Below are positions 33,942 to 46,919 of a stretch of DNA of 64,000 nucleotides, one piece after another. A program made the translations under genes and the position numbers. This DNA is from Ziziphus jujuba (lineage: Eukaryota > Streptophyta > Magnoliopsida > Rosales > Rhamnaceae). A model generated the notes under the pieces. The model saw only the letters and a list, made by a program, of their open reading frames with translations, had not been told where the DNA came from and made no database searches. Position 1 is the stretch's first letter. Every line of letters starts with the position of its first letter. Where the stretch lies: NCBI RefSeq assembly GCF_031755915.1, contig NC_083385.1, forward strand, positions 387,001 to 451,000, given 5' to 3'.

Positions 33942-35117
33942 TGATATGAACCTAGGTCGACTTGCTCTTAAACCCCTATTATATTAGCCCGGATCAAAAT
34001 TAAGTTCAAATTCTAATGGCCACCTTGACCCCTAATTAATCTGTGATTAAAAACCTTAATATATGTCAAAGATGCCACAATAAGTTCTGGATTGTCCTCT
34101 CGATAAGTCAAACTAAAACACTCCATCTCTATTCCGTGTTTTAGGTGTTCTAAAGAGAGCAAAGAGAAATCTTTTTCAGTTAAAATTTTTCTGAATGAAT
34201 AATGTAGTGTCATTTATTGAGAAATAAGCTTTTAAAAAGGCTAAAGTGACAAAATCAAAACCCTAAAACAATAGGTAAAAACCCCAATAAAACTAAACAA
34301 AAAGCATGGCTGAATTTTATATGTCTTTTCTAATCTAATTTGTATTAATTAATTTTTTAACTTTTAAAGATGAATTAATTAATTTACAATCACAAATATT
34401 AAAACTCAGCCTTCCTAAATTAATTTATCTAGCAAATAATTAAATAAAAACAGAAAATACAAGACTATTTTCAAAAACAAAAGTCAAATTTCATATTTGG
34501 AAAATAATTGATTAATTTTCCAAATAAGCTGTACTTGTCCAATCTCCTGCTAATATAGGCTCCAAAACTAATGTGACTAGTTTTCCAAATAAGCTGTACT
34601 TGTCCAATCTCCAACTAATTTAGGCTCCAAATCTTATTCAACATGCCATGTAGGATGCCTAGTACGATTAGAACTGGTCCCCACATGTTGCCATTGATTG
34701 AAATTATCAAAGCTTGCTTGGAATGCAAGTGAGCTCCTTCCCAACGCCAAACTAGCTAAATTCAGCCAATGTGGAAACTTGGACGCTAATGACATTCTTG
34801 GGCGCCCATGCTCTACCCATAGTGAGCTCAAACACATTCATAGGCTAACAAACTCGCCCCTTACTGCTCAGAGTCCTCAAATGCACCAAAACAGCTTCCC
34901 GGGTCCATTTCTACCTTCACAACTTGGATGCTCAGCACGAGCTTAGAATCTTTTGATACTAATATGCTCTTGAGATTTAATTACATTTTGTATGAAGCTA
35001 ACAAAATCATCCTTAAACCTCTTAGCTTGAGCCCTACTAATTGGCCTGGTCTTCAGTTGCACTGGATCAACACCCCAGCAAGTAGTTGATTGTACGGATA
35101 TGGGCGGGTTCTCATCA
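33942..35117 (-). mobile_element. 3' LTR of gypsy G
   Basis: Plus-strand ends TGATATGAACC and GTTCTCATCA. A PPT (TTCCCCTCCTCTTGAG on plus) adjoins at 35118. Confidence 0.9.
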
Positions 35118-38100
35118 TTCCCCTCCTCTTGAGAATGTTTTGCCTTTAAATCAAAATCATCACCTGTAGAAAAACAAGATCAATTAGAAACATTAAAAGT
35201 AGCACTCACGTTATACTCACCTGGCAAATCATGCTTGTAGGCATTTTCATTGACCCTCTCCAAAACTTGAAAAGGTCCATTTTTTTGCGGCAAAAGCTTT
35301 GACTTGCGTTGTTCAAGAAACCTCTCATTTCTCAAGTACAACCAAACCCAATCTCCTTGTTCGAACATTACCTTAATCCGACCTTGATTAGCAGTTTTAG
35401 CCTATTGTTTAGTCTCCTGTCAACGTTTTCTCTAGTCTTTTCATGAATCTGCTTAACAAACTAAGCTTTCTATTTACTATCTAGATTAGCATGTTCACTT
35501 AAAGGCAAAGGTGTTAAATCTAATGGAGTTAAAAGATTAAAACCATAAAAAATTTTGAATGGTGAATATTTAGTGGCAGAATGCATGGTTCTATTATAAG
35601 CAAACTTAACATGCCGCAAACATTCTTCCCAAGTTCTCAAATTTTTACTAATTAATACTCTCAATAATGCAGACAAAGTTCTATTCACTACTTAATTTTA
35701 TCCATCAGTCTGTGGATGACAAGTAGTGAAAAATAAAAATTTTAGCACCTAACTTAGCCCACAATGTTTTCTAAAAATAACTTAGGAACTTAGCATCCCA
35801 ATCTAAAACAATTGTCCTAGGCATGCCATGAAGTCTCACCACTTCCTTAAAGAACAAATTAACTACATGAGATGCATCATCAATCCTATTACATGCTATG
35901 AAATGTGCCATCCTAGAAAATCATCAACAACCACAAAAATAGAGTCCTTACCCATCTTTAACCAAGGTAACCCCAATACAAAATCCATATATAAATCTAC
36001 CAAGGTTAAGAAGGAATAGGTAATGGCATATACAAACCATGTGGTTTTAACTTAGATTTTGACTTTCTACACATGATATACCTCCCACAAATCCTCTTTA
36101 CATCTCTCCTCATGTTCGCCCAATAAAAGTATTATTGTAATATGGACAAAGTTTTTGCTACATCAAAGTGTCCTCTTAAACCCCCACCGTGACCTTCCTT
36201 AACAAGTAATTCCCTAATGCTACAACAAGGCACACAAAGTTGACTTTCCCGAAACAAGTACCCATCAAATATATAGAATTTACTACAACCATGTTTAGCA
36301 CAATTTCTATATATTTCACCAAAGTTAATATCATGCTCATAAATTTCCTTACTTGTTCAGAACCAAAAAATTTAGCATCTAAGTTTGAAAATAAAACATA
36401 CCTTTGGGATAAAGCATCGACTACCATATTTTCTTTAACTTTCTTGTAGCGTATGACATAAGGAAAAGTCTCAATGAATTCAATCCACCTTCCATGCCAT
36501 CGGTTAAGCTTCTTTTGGCCTTTAATATGCTTCAGAGATTCATGATCTGTGTTAATCCCAAATTCCTTTGGCATCAAGTAATGTTGCCATGTCTCTAATG
36601 CTCAAACTAAAGCATACATCTCTTTGTCATAAGTTGGATAATTCAATACCGCCCCATTCAACTTTTCACTAAAGTATGCTATAAATCTTCCTTCCTGCAT
36701 CAACACCGCTCCAATACCTATACCTGAAGTATACATTCAATCTCAAAAGTCTTAGAAAAATTAGGTAAAACCAATAGAGGAGCATTAGTTAATTTTTCTT
36801 TCAACAAGTTAAAAGAACTTTCACTCTTCTTGATTATTTTGGTCAGTGGTGCTGCAATAGTACTAAAGTCCGTGACAAATCTCCTGTAAAAACTAGCCAA
36901 ACCATGAAAACTTCTTACTGGGTCATAGTAATAGGTTTCGGCCAATATTGGATTGCTTTGACCTTGGATTGGTCAACCTTGATTCTTGCAGCACTCACAA
37001 CAAATCTTAGAAACACAAGCTCATTTTGACAAAAATCAAACTTTTTGGGATTAGCAAACAATCCTTCTTTCCTAAAACTAATCTAAGGTGTTTTACATAT
37101 TATCTAAATTCCTACTATATACAAGAATATCATCAAAAATAAACAACCACAAATTTTCCAATGACTTGGCATATAACATGATTCATGAATCTCATGAAAG
37201 TACTAGGTGCATTATTTAATCCAAAAGGCATTACTAACCACTCATACAAACCATGTTTTATCTTAAATGCAATCTTCCACTCATCTCCCTTGTTCATTCT
37301 TATTTGATGATACCCATTCCTAAGGCCAATCTTCGAAAATATGCATGCACCATATAATTCATCAAGCATATCATCTAATATAGGAGTAAGATTCTCCAAG
37401 ATCTACAATCTATAAACATTCTCAAAGATCTATCTTTCTTAGGCACTAACAATCAAGGTGTAGCACATTGACTCATGCTTTCTCTAATGTAACCTTTGTT
37501 TAGCAATTCACTTACTTGGCATTGAAGCTCCTTTGTCTCTTCAGGATTACTTTTGTATACAGGCCTATTAGGAATTGTGGCTTCGGGGATGAAATCTATT
37601 TGGTGTTCAATTCCTTGAATAGGTAGTGAACCACTAGGAATCTCCTCTAGAAAAACGTCATCAAACTCCTACAAAAGAGAAGAAATACAGCTCAGCAATG
37701 CAGGCTTTTCAAGATTAGCTAGATGATTTAAAAATGCATCTTTATATATCATGATCAGCATAGGTTTCTTATTTAAAAATTCCTTTTTAACCTCACCTTG
37801 ACTAAGATAAAAGTTGATCTTTTTCTTCTCTTCCTTTTTCTTCTCACTCTTGGGTTTAGAAAGCTTACCTAAGTGATGTGGCTCGGCCTTGCCCTCTTAT
37901 TTGCTTGTTAAAGCTATGGGTGGCATGATGGTCTTCTCCCTTTGCCATTCGGCATCCCTTCTTTGTTGCCATTTGATTTCTAAACACCTCCCTTGGTGTC
38001 AACGGCTTAAGCTTAAATTTCTTACTTTTAAATCGGAACGCAATGGAATTTTCTCGATTATAGTGTATGGTATTCTTGTCAAATTGCCACGATCTTCCCA

Positions 38101-38830
38101 ATAAAATGTGTCCTACAAACATAGGTACAACATCATACAAAACCACATCCACATAGTTATCAATACTAAACTTTATCTTGGTTGTTTATTTACCAACTCT
38201 CCACTATCATTAAGCCATTGAAGTCTATATAGTTATGGATGTTTGATTGTTATTAACCCTAATTTCTCCACCACAACAGTGCTAATAACATTGGCACTAC
38301 TCCCATTGTCTATAATCATACTACAAATATTACCTTGGATGTCACATCGAGTGTAGAAAATATTTTTCCTTTGCACTTGCTCTTCATCCTTATACACGGT
38401 CAAGACTCTACATGCCAAGAAACTTAACTCAACCCTTGAAGTCTTCTGAGTCACGGGTTCATCATGCTCTTCATCTTTAGATTCTTCCTCATCATGCTCA
38501 ATCTCATCTTCTGACTCCTCACTATCTGATTTTAGCTCTCGATTATCCTTCAGCACCATAATTCTTCTATTTGGACATTGGTTGGCAATATATCCACGGC
38601 CCTGACATTTTAAACACACAATATCACTAGCTCTAGATTGTTTAGGATCATCCTTATCCATTGGTTATGATCAAACAGAGCATTCATCCTTTGCAATTGC
38701 TCCAACACCACCTGCATGCCAGTAGGTTCTGTGTAACTCCATGATGCTCTAGACTTTCCCTTGAACCCCACAGAATCCTTTCCAAGTTCTCTTAAAAAAT
38801 CATCTACTCTTCGTACTCATGAATATGTCA
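35118..38830 (-). pseudogene. Gag-Pol remnant of gypsy G
   Basis: Begins near 38830 with MTYS and a short Gag N-terminus. At about 38665 it jumps to the knuckle CLKCQGRGYIANQCP, so most of Gag is deleted. Protease reads DNG instead of DSG (MIIDNGSSANVIS). RT is split: [27 protein letters not shown] at 37399-37133, with a frameshift just at the YFDD box. RNase H is at 36945-36176 in pieces, and the integrase zinc region is decayed. The late core ([20 protein letters not shown]) is at 35688-35470 and the C-terminus (EQGDWVWLYLRNERFLEQ) at 35368-35180. Many frameshifts and stops; not functional. Confidence 0.92.
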
Positions 38831-39931
38831 TGTTAGTGAAGTAATGGAAGAAATCTCACCAAGTTCACTCCTTCATGTGTATCACTCAAATAAAGTCTCG
38901 TTCACTCGTGTTTCACACTAGTTTTGGCTTTTAGCCCTATTATAAGCTCACCTCTCTCTTGTCTTTTTTCACTACAAAGATTATCTAAAAGTTCTAATAA
39001 AAGACACTTAAAACCATCAACTAGATCACAAGTATGTCCTAATTAAACATATCAATAAACAGAAGCAAGCAAATTCTAAGTGAGTTAGAAAACCTAAGTC
39101 TCGGCTTTACTATCTAAAAACAAGGAAAAATAATGAAGCAATTTTCATATTCAATAAGGAATCAGACCAAAATTTTAAAAGACAATAATTCAAGGATAAA
39201 ATTTGGAAAAGGGTTCAAACAATTAACAAGAACATAATTCAAACAAAATATGAGATAGATGTTGGTTGTAGTTCTCGTAATTTAGGTCTTTGTCTCAAAT
39301 CCTTAAACCAAATTTAATCCAATCAATTAGCACCAATATTCCAAAATCCAGCAACCAATATTGAATAAACAGCAACTCCAACTATCATAATTGAATTTTT
39401 CCCAAATCCGAACAAACTCAAATTTGCAATTCTCAAAACCGGCCTTTTTGAAATTTTTTCTTTTTAACTTCGGCTTTTTTTTTTCTTTATCACAAACTGA
39501 ATAATATCACACAACTTCCAGCAGCACAATCACCACAAAAATGCAACTCCAATGCCTAACAATTTCTCAAATTCGAATTACACCTTCCAAAAAAAACAAA
39601 TTGAAAAAAATTTAGGGTTTTGCAGTATGTTTTCTGAAATTCCTTTTTTTTTTAAATATATAAGTGCAAATAATTACAATTAAAAACATCAAAGGAAAAT
39701 CAAGAATATACCAAATTACTAAGAACAAACATGCGAAATCAACCAACAAATTAGGAAGCAAACAAAAATTCGACTAAACAAAAAGAAACCCTAATTAGGC
39801 TATGAAGAATTTTTTTTTTTTAAATGCAGCACACGTATAGGTAGAAACAATCTTAACCTAATGTTAAAATGGTAGAATAACACAAAAATAAAACAAAGCA
39901 AATATGATAGATCAAACCTAAACAGAATTCG
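38831..39931 (-). other. 5' leader of gypsy G
   Basis: Collinear with the leader of C, including T-runs near 39475, 39645 and 39810. Non-coding. Confidence 0.75.
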
Positions 39932-39943
39932 ACCCTGATACCA
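39932..39943 (-). other. Primer binding site of gypsy G
   Basis: Minus strand TGGTATCAGGGT, two bases after the LTR end. Like the iMet site of element C with two changes. Confidence 0.8.
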
Positions 39944-39945
39944 AA

Positions 39946-41032
39946 TGATAAGAACCTGGGTCGACTTGCTCCTAAACCCGTATTATATTAGCTTGGATAA
40001 AAACTAAGTTCAGATTCTAATGGCCACCTTGATCCCTAATATGCCACAATAGGTTATGAATTGTCCTATTGATAAATGAAACTAAAACACTCGCTCTCTA
40101 TTCGGTGTTTTAGGTGTACTAAGAAAACAAAAAGAAATATTTTTCATATCTGAATGAATAATGTAGTGTCATTTATTGAGAAATAAGCCTTTAAATAGGC
40201 TAACGTGACAAAAGTAAAACCTTAAAACAATAGGTAAAAACCGGCCAATAAAACTAAACAAAAGGTGTGGCCGAATGTTATATGTCTTTCCTAATCTAAT
40301 TTGTATTAATTGATTCCTTAACTTTTAAAGAGAAATTAATTAATTTACAATCACAAATATTAAAATTCAGCATTCCTAAATTAATTTGTTCAGAAAATAA
40401 TTAAATAAAAACAAAAAATAAAAGACTATTTCCTAAAACAAAACTCAAATTTTATATTTGGAAAATAGTTGATTAATTTTCCAAATAAGCTATACTTGTC
40501 CAATCTCTAGCTAATTTAGTCTCCAAATATGATTCAACATGCCATGTAAGATGCCTAGTAGGATTATAACTGGTTCCCACATGCCATTGATTGAAATTAT
40601 CAAAGCTTGCTTGAAATGCAAGTAAGCTCATTCCCAGCACCAAACTAGCTAAATTCGACCAATGTAGAAGCTTGGACGCTAATGACATACTTGGGTGCCC
40701 TTACTTCTACCCGGGCATGATTTCATGGTCTCTTGATGAGCTCAAACACATTCATAGGCTAACAAACTCACCCCTTGTTGCCAGGAGTCCTCAAATGCAC
40801 CAAACAGCTTCCTAGGTCCATTTCTGCCTTCATAACTTGGATGCTCAGCACGAGCTTAGAATCTTCTGATATTAATACACCCTCTTGAGATTTAATTACA
40901 TTTTGTATGAAGCTAACAAGATTGTCCTTAAACCTTTTAGCATGAGCCCTAATAATTGGCTCGGTCTTCAATTGCACAGGATTAGCACCCCAACGAGTAG
41001 TTGATTGTATGTTTACGGGCTGGATCTCATCA
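39946..41032 (-). mobile_element. 5' LTR of gypsy G
   Basis: Plus-strand ends TGATAAGAACC and GATCTCATCA. The pol-extension frame inside it keeps Trp and is open ([25 protein letters not shown]). Confidence 0.9.
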
Positions 41033-41037
41033 CTAGT

Positions 41038-41165
41038 GAACCTAATATGATTGATGATAAAAAATGGAGGAAAAATCAGTGATATGTGCTCGCTGACGGT
41101 GACAAAGGTGAAAGAAACTAGAAACCCAGAAACGCAATTATTTTTCTTCATATAGTTAATTAATA

Positions 41166-41211
<46 letters not shown>

Positions 41212-42420
41212 TACATATGAATAAAACATAAAATTAAATAAAATTTCAAAAATTGAGAGAATAGGTGATGCTTTTATGCTAAAAGCGTCGCCTAATACTT
41301 TTAAATTTTAAAATAATTAATTTACAAAGGAAACACAAAAAAAATTAAATATAATTTTTTTGTTTCATATTTCCAATTAATATATCTAATATTTATATAT
41401 GTCGCTGATAGTTTTCAATTTTAAAATAATTAAATTTATCAATTGTTTTATTAATTTAACAAATCATTGATTTAAAATTGAAACACAAATAAATTCCATG
41501 CATAAATTAATTATTTTGCTTCATATTGATAATTATATTTAATATACGTATACATATGAATAAAATATAAAATTATAGAAAATTCCAAGATTTAAGACAA
41601 TAGGCAATGCTTTTGATGTTAAAAACATCGTCTAATACTTATAAATTATAAAATATTTAATTTTGTCAAGCTCTTATTAATTCAAAAAATGTTTTATTTA
41701 AAATTGAAAAACAAATAAATTATACGAATAGATTAATTGTTTTACTTCATATTGCTATATAATATATTTAACATTTATATACATATAAATAAGATATAAT
41801 TAATTAAAATTTCAAAAATTAAGACAGTAGGTGACGCTTTTAATGTTAAAAGTGTCGCCTAATCCTTTTAAATTATAAAATAATTAATCTTGTCAAAATT
41901 TTATTATTTTAAAAGAGAATTAATTTAAAATTATAACAAAAATAAATTAAATGGATTGATTAATTTCTTTGCTTCATATTGCTATTTAATATGCTTAATC
42001 TTTATATACATAATATTAAAACATGAAATTAATTAAAATACTAAAACTTAATAGAACGGGCTATGCTTTTGAAATAGTTAAATTTATGAAACTTTATAAT
42101 AATTTAAAAAATCATTAATTTAAAATTTAAACACAAATAAATTAAATGCATAGATTAATTATTTTGCTTCTTATTGCTAATTAATTTATTTAATATTTAT
42201 ATGCATATGAATAAAACATAAAATTAAATAAAATTCCAAAAATTAAGACAATAGGCGATACATTTGATGTTAAAAGCATCACTTAATGCTTTTCAATTTT
42301 AAAGCAATCAAACTTCTAAAACTTTATTTTAATTCAAAAAATCATTAATTTAAAATTAAAACACAAATAAATTAAATGCATAAATTAATTATTTTGCTAT
42401 GCTTATGTATGTAATTAATT
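41038..42420 (-). repeat. Hairpin array 2 (reverse orientation of array 1)
   Basis: 41038-41160 is single-copy-like. From 41160 the 230-bp unit of array 1 appears on the minus strand, with hairpins near 41265, 41601, 41828, 42060 and 42253. The hairpin at 41828 is nearly perfect (AGGTGACGCTTTTAATG, loop, AAAAGTGTCGCCT). The unit backbone (CTTCATATTGCTAATTAAT, AAATTAAATGCATA) is the reverse complement of array 1. A (AT)n tract at 41168-41207 lies at the end nearest gypsy G. Confidence 0.85.
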
Positions 42421-43700
42421 TAAGGCAATAAAATGCAAAATATATATTGATCTACATCTATATCATGTGTGTACCATTGTGTGGCAATGTTAAAAATTTT
42501 AGTAACAATAAAAATATCGAGGGCTCAAAATATAGAAATATCTATAAAAATTATCAAATATCCAAAAAAATTCTTAAAAAAAAAAAAGTGATGGAAATTG
42601 ACAGAAATTTATTTAAAAAATAAAAATTTTATTGAAAATTTAAATTTAGCTTATTTAATTAATTAATTATCAAATTGACAATTAAAATTGTAAAAATATT
42701 GAATGGATATTATATTACTTTTAGTCAATTAATTAATAATAAGCATTAATAGTTAAAAATATACTATTATTAATAAAAAATGCAAAATTGCATATTTAAT
42801 AAAATTATTTATTAATTAAGATATAAAAAACAATTATTACAATTACATTATATTTTATAAATGTCAATTCAATACTATAAATAACTCTTGAATGGTTGAG
42901 AATTACTTCTATCTTCTTTATTCTCATTTTAAAATGTAAAACGTATGAAGTAATAATTAAAAGATATAGTTTCTTGATAATTTTGCATGTAGTTACTAAT
43001 ATACCATCGATATGAATATTTAAGAGTTAAGCTTGCATGTATCATATACCATCAATAAAAATTTTGAACCTTGATTTACAGAAAACATATTTCCTACATA
43101 TCTTTCAATTTTTGTCTATGTTATAATTTTTATCTACTTTGTAATATTTATACAAATATTAAATTTATTATTGTAAAATAACAATAATAAATAGGAAAAC
43201 TTGTAACTTGTAATACTAATTTTCCTTAAGAATATGATAGATAGAATTTTCTAATGTAATTTCTAGATATTGTTTGTTAAATTTGAATTTTTTTTTATTT
43301 TTATTTGCCTAATTATTAGAAGACAATTAAAAGTTAAAAAAGAACTATCAATAATATTAATGTTGCCAAAAAGTTTTACTAACTACCAATAATATTTATA
43401 AAAATTTTTGAAAAAATATTTAATGAAAAATCATAGATATTTTCAAAATTTCTATGGAAATTTATGAAAATTTCAAGGAAATTTTGAAAATATCCTTGGA
43501 AATTATGGATTTTTTGCCAAATTATGAAAGATTTTATATGGATATTATGATAAAAGTTCCTATGAAAATTATGAAGAAATATCATAAATTTCGGTGGATA
43601 TTGTGGAAATTATATCTGTTTCTACTTGGAAGCTAAATTTTCTTTCAATGTTCTTGAAAAATGGAAATTTTACAGAAATTTCAAAAAAAAATTCAATATT
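42421..43700. repeat. AT-rich region with short-period GAAATTT repeats
   Basis: 43370-43690 consists of variants of (G)GAAATTTATGAAAATTTC spaced about 15-40 bases on both strands. 42530-42650 has similar words. The rest is AT-rich with no gene. Confidence 0.5.
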
Positions 43701-43865
43701 TTAAACTATGATGTATGGTAGGTGTGGAAATTTTTCTAAAATGAATTAATTACCCAACCTAGCTACTGGGTCGAATCCAAAATTTTTTATTTGTGAGCAT
43801 ATATATTAAGCTATTTTCTTGGTACGCACTTAAAAATATAGTAACTAAGCTAGCACATCCAAGGC

Positions 43866-44147
43866 ATGGCCACTCGCGGTCTGTTCACATCTGGCCAAAT
43901 TTTCAATGGCACTAGACAACTTATAATGTATAGTGGGCAGCACCATGATTGCTCCGATGGCACTGAAGATGTTCCATACCCACCAAATGTTAGCACTGGA
44001 AAGCAACATTCGTTTCTTCACCTCAGCGTTGATTAATCATTTGCTCATTCATCAGGGAGCTTCATCTATGATGGCGTGAATGATAATAGAAGACCGATTC
44101 AATGGATTGTGGGATGCGACAATACAGTCAATGTCCCAAAAAATCGA
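43866..44147 (+). pseudogene. 23-kDa jasmonate-induced-protein-like pseudogene 1 (exon 1)
   Basis: ATG at 43866; MATRGLFTSGQIFNGTRQL, then HHD.., DVPYPPNVSTG, LHLSVD, stop TAA, then SGSFIYDGVN and RRPIQWIVGCDN. The pattern DW.G....PYP..I..G...LH...........VY.......W...W, ending in VYTE in copy 2, is that of the JIP-23 family, as I know it from barley. GAA of copy 2 has become TAA here, and the splice donor GT at the exon end is AT. Exon 2 is not found downstream; duplicated 3' flank follows. Dead. Confidence 0.6.
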
Positions 44148-46260
44148 ATAACTATATAATTAAGCTAGCTAGCTAGTATATATTATATTTAAGTTAATAT
44201 TGTATTGGTTTGCTTCTCTGTCTGTCTATCTATATATATATATATAATCATGCATGCATGCAATTAGCATTTAGATTTATGGTCACATGATGATATGAAT
44301 ATATGCTATTAGTTTTATGGTCTTTCAAATGAAATATTATTAAATTGTGTTATCCTTTGGTTTGCGAATATTTAGAGAACCAATTTTTCTTACGTATGTT
44401 ACCAAGGTCGGAACCTTGCGAGCAAAGATTTTTTTTTAAAAAAAAATTTACAATAAAAAATTGTAATATACAACATTTGATCATAATGAAAAATCAAAAT
44501 AAAAGCCCTATATTTCAAATTTAACAAAACCATATAAAAAAATATAATACATTATTTAAAATAATTTTCCAATTTTTCTTTTCAATTTTATAGATAACTT
44601 ATCATTTTATTTTTTTATAGATTATTTTGATTTTATTTTTTTGTTGGATAACAAAGATGTAGTTGCTGCACCGTGGTACGTATGTACATAATTGATATTT
44701 TAGTAAGAGATATATTATTTTAGTATATTTTTATTCACAATATGTATTTTTTTATTTAAAAATAATATAAAATATTATATGAGATTGAATCAGTTAATAA
44801 ACTACTTACATCTATAATTTAGAAGTTCTAAATTTAAAATAGTGAACTAAGAAGAAATATTATTTTAAATTGTTAAAAGAAACACAGTGTAAGAGACACC
44901 TCACATGCATGCACTCCATTGCTCCTCTAGCACTCTATAATTTAATTCCATGTGTATTAATTTTTTTTACATGTTGTTGATTTCATGCACTATGACATCA
45001 CATACCAATTGGAAACTAAGTTGCTCATGGTAAACATAAAAGAAGTACTAAGGAGTTTGCAGTCCTCTATAGCAAACAAAAACTTTTCGATTTAATTAAT
45101 ATTAATATAATATTTTATTAGCTAATTTGTTGATGCAACTATCTCGAAAACTTATATAGAATAATTATTTAACCATGCAATCGTCAATTGAAAAAGTAAT
45201 GTATCTAATTTTAGATATGAAAACAAAAACAAAAATCAAAAAATAAAATATATCTTTTGTATGTTTTTTCTTTGTTAACAAAGATGTATACATTATTATT
45301 ATTATTTTTTTGTTGAATAATAGAGATGCATAATTTTTAGTTCTTGAGCTACGGTATGTATGTAATTGATATTTCATTAAATAAAAAAATATTATTTTAA
45401 TATATTTTTATTCATAATATATATATTTATATATATTTTTATTTAAAATAATATAAAATGTTAAACAAAATTGATTCGATAAATCATTTATATTTATAAT
45501 TTAAAAATCATAAATTTGAAATATGAGAATGAAGGAGAAAATATTATAAATAGTTAGAAGAAACATAGTGTGAGATGAGAGAAAATAATAACATATTTTC
45601 TTGGACACTACTCACCACACCTCATATGTATGCACTTCAATGCTCCTCTGGCACTCCATAATATTAACATATTTTCTTGGACGCTACTCACGACACCTCA
45701 CATGCATGCATGCCACAGCTCCTATAACACTAATTTTAACATAATTTTAAAATAATTTTTCAATTTAATTAATTTTAGTATCATATTTTATTAGCTACTT
45801 TGTCGATGCAACCATCTCGAAAACTTATACAAAGTAATCAAATTGTTTTACCATGCAACCGTCACCTCAAAAAGTATTGCATCTAATTTTAGATATGAAA
45901 ACAAAAAAAAATTATCCATATTGAAATATATCATCTGTACATTTTTTATAGTTGGTTCTTTGTTAAGAAAGATGTATAGTTAAATTTTTTTCTTTTTGTT
46001 GAATAATAAAGATGTACAATTTATAGTTGCTGAAACAATGTATGTATGTATATAATTGATATTTTAGTGAGAAAAATATTATTTTAGTATATCTTTGTTT
46101 ATAGTATGTGTAATCTTTGTTTAAAGAGAATATAAAATGCCAAGGTATGCATATTATCATGGCCTTTTATGTCAACTTTATCTTATACTGAGGTTGCCTA
46201 GTTAATGCAATAATAATTAATATATATGTATGTATGTATATTACTATTACAGTTTATGAT
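44148..46260. repeat. Duplicated flanks and ~700-bp tandem repeats
   Basis: 44325-44600 recurs at 46288-46550. Between them are three units of ~700 bp with landmarks near 44650, 45320 and 46020 (ATGTAATTGATATTT), each also containing a CATGCACTCCATTGCTCCTC-like block. The whole is an inverted copy of 19690-21760. Confidence 0.7.
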
Positions 46261-46919
46261 ATGTCAACTCTTTTATTATATGCTATAGTCTTTCAAATGA
46301 AATATTAGTAAATTGTATTATCATTTGGTCTGCAAATATTTAGAGAACCAATTCTTCCTATGCATGTAGCCAAGTGCAGAGCCTTATAGGCCAAGATTTT
46401 TTTTTCAAAAAACATTTACAACAAAAAATTGTAGAATACAACATTTGATCGAAAGGAAAAATAAAAATAAAAACCATATATTTTAAATTTAACAAAACAA
46501 TATAAAAAATACATGTAATAAATATAATAACCTATTTAAAATAATGGAAAATTTTTTTATTGTAAATTTAAACTATGATGCATGGTAGTTGTGGAAATTT
46601 TGCTAGAATGAATTAATTACCCCATCTAGCTATTGGGCTGGATCCAAATTTTTCTATTTGTAAGCATATACATTAGTGTATATATATATATATATATATA
46701 AAATATTAATATAGTAATTAATGCTCAATTATTTGTGCTTCCACTTATTTATAGCTATATGTCACGTGCCTAACTCATGCTCAATACGCGACACTAGCAC
46801 AAATTTTCTATATATATCTATATATATGTAGATATGTAGTTTTGACAAATAACGAACAATTGAGATATTTTTTTGGTACGTAATTAAAAATATAGTAACT
46901 AAGTTAGAAGATCCAAGGC
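46261..46919. other. 5' flank of the second jasmonate-protein-like pseudogene
   Basis: 46288-46550 repeats 44325-44600; 46560-46680 and 46865-46920 repeat 43700-43865. (TA)n tract at 46678-46700. No coding sequence. Confidence 0.55.

Larger units (their letters stand above)
33942..41032 (-). mobile_element. Full-length but dead gypsy element G (7091 bp)
   Basis: Minus strand: 5' LTR 39946-41032, PBS-like site, leader, decayed gag-pol, PPT, 3' LTR 33942-35117. Flanks CCAGT (33937-33941) and CTAGT (41033-41037) look like a 5-bp duplication with one C/T change. LTRs clearly differ (1176 and 1087 bp), so it is much older than C. Same family as A, B and C. Confidence 0.92.

Noticed and set aside
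40768..41229. 153-codon minus-strand frame with a run of YI repeats
   Set aside because: Joins an (AT)n tract, array 2 flank and the pol-extension part of LTR G by chance; only the last part is ancestral coding.
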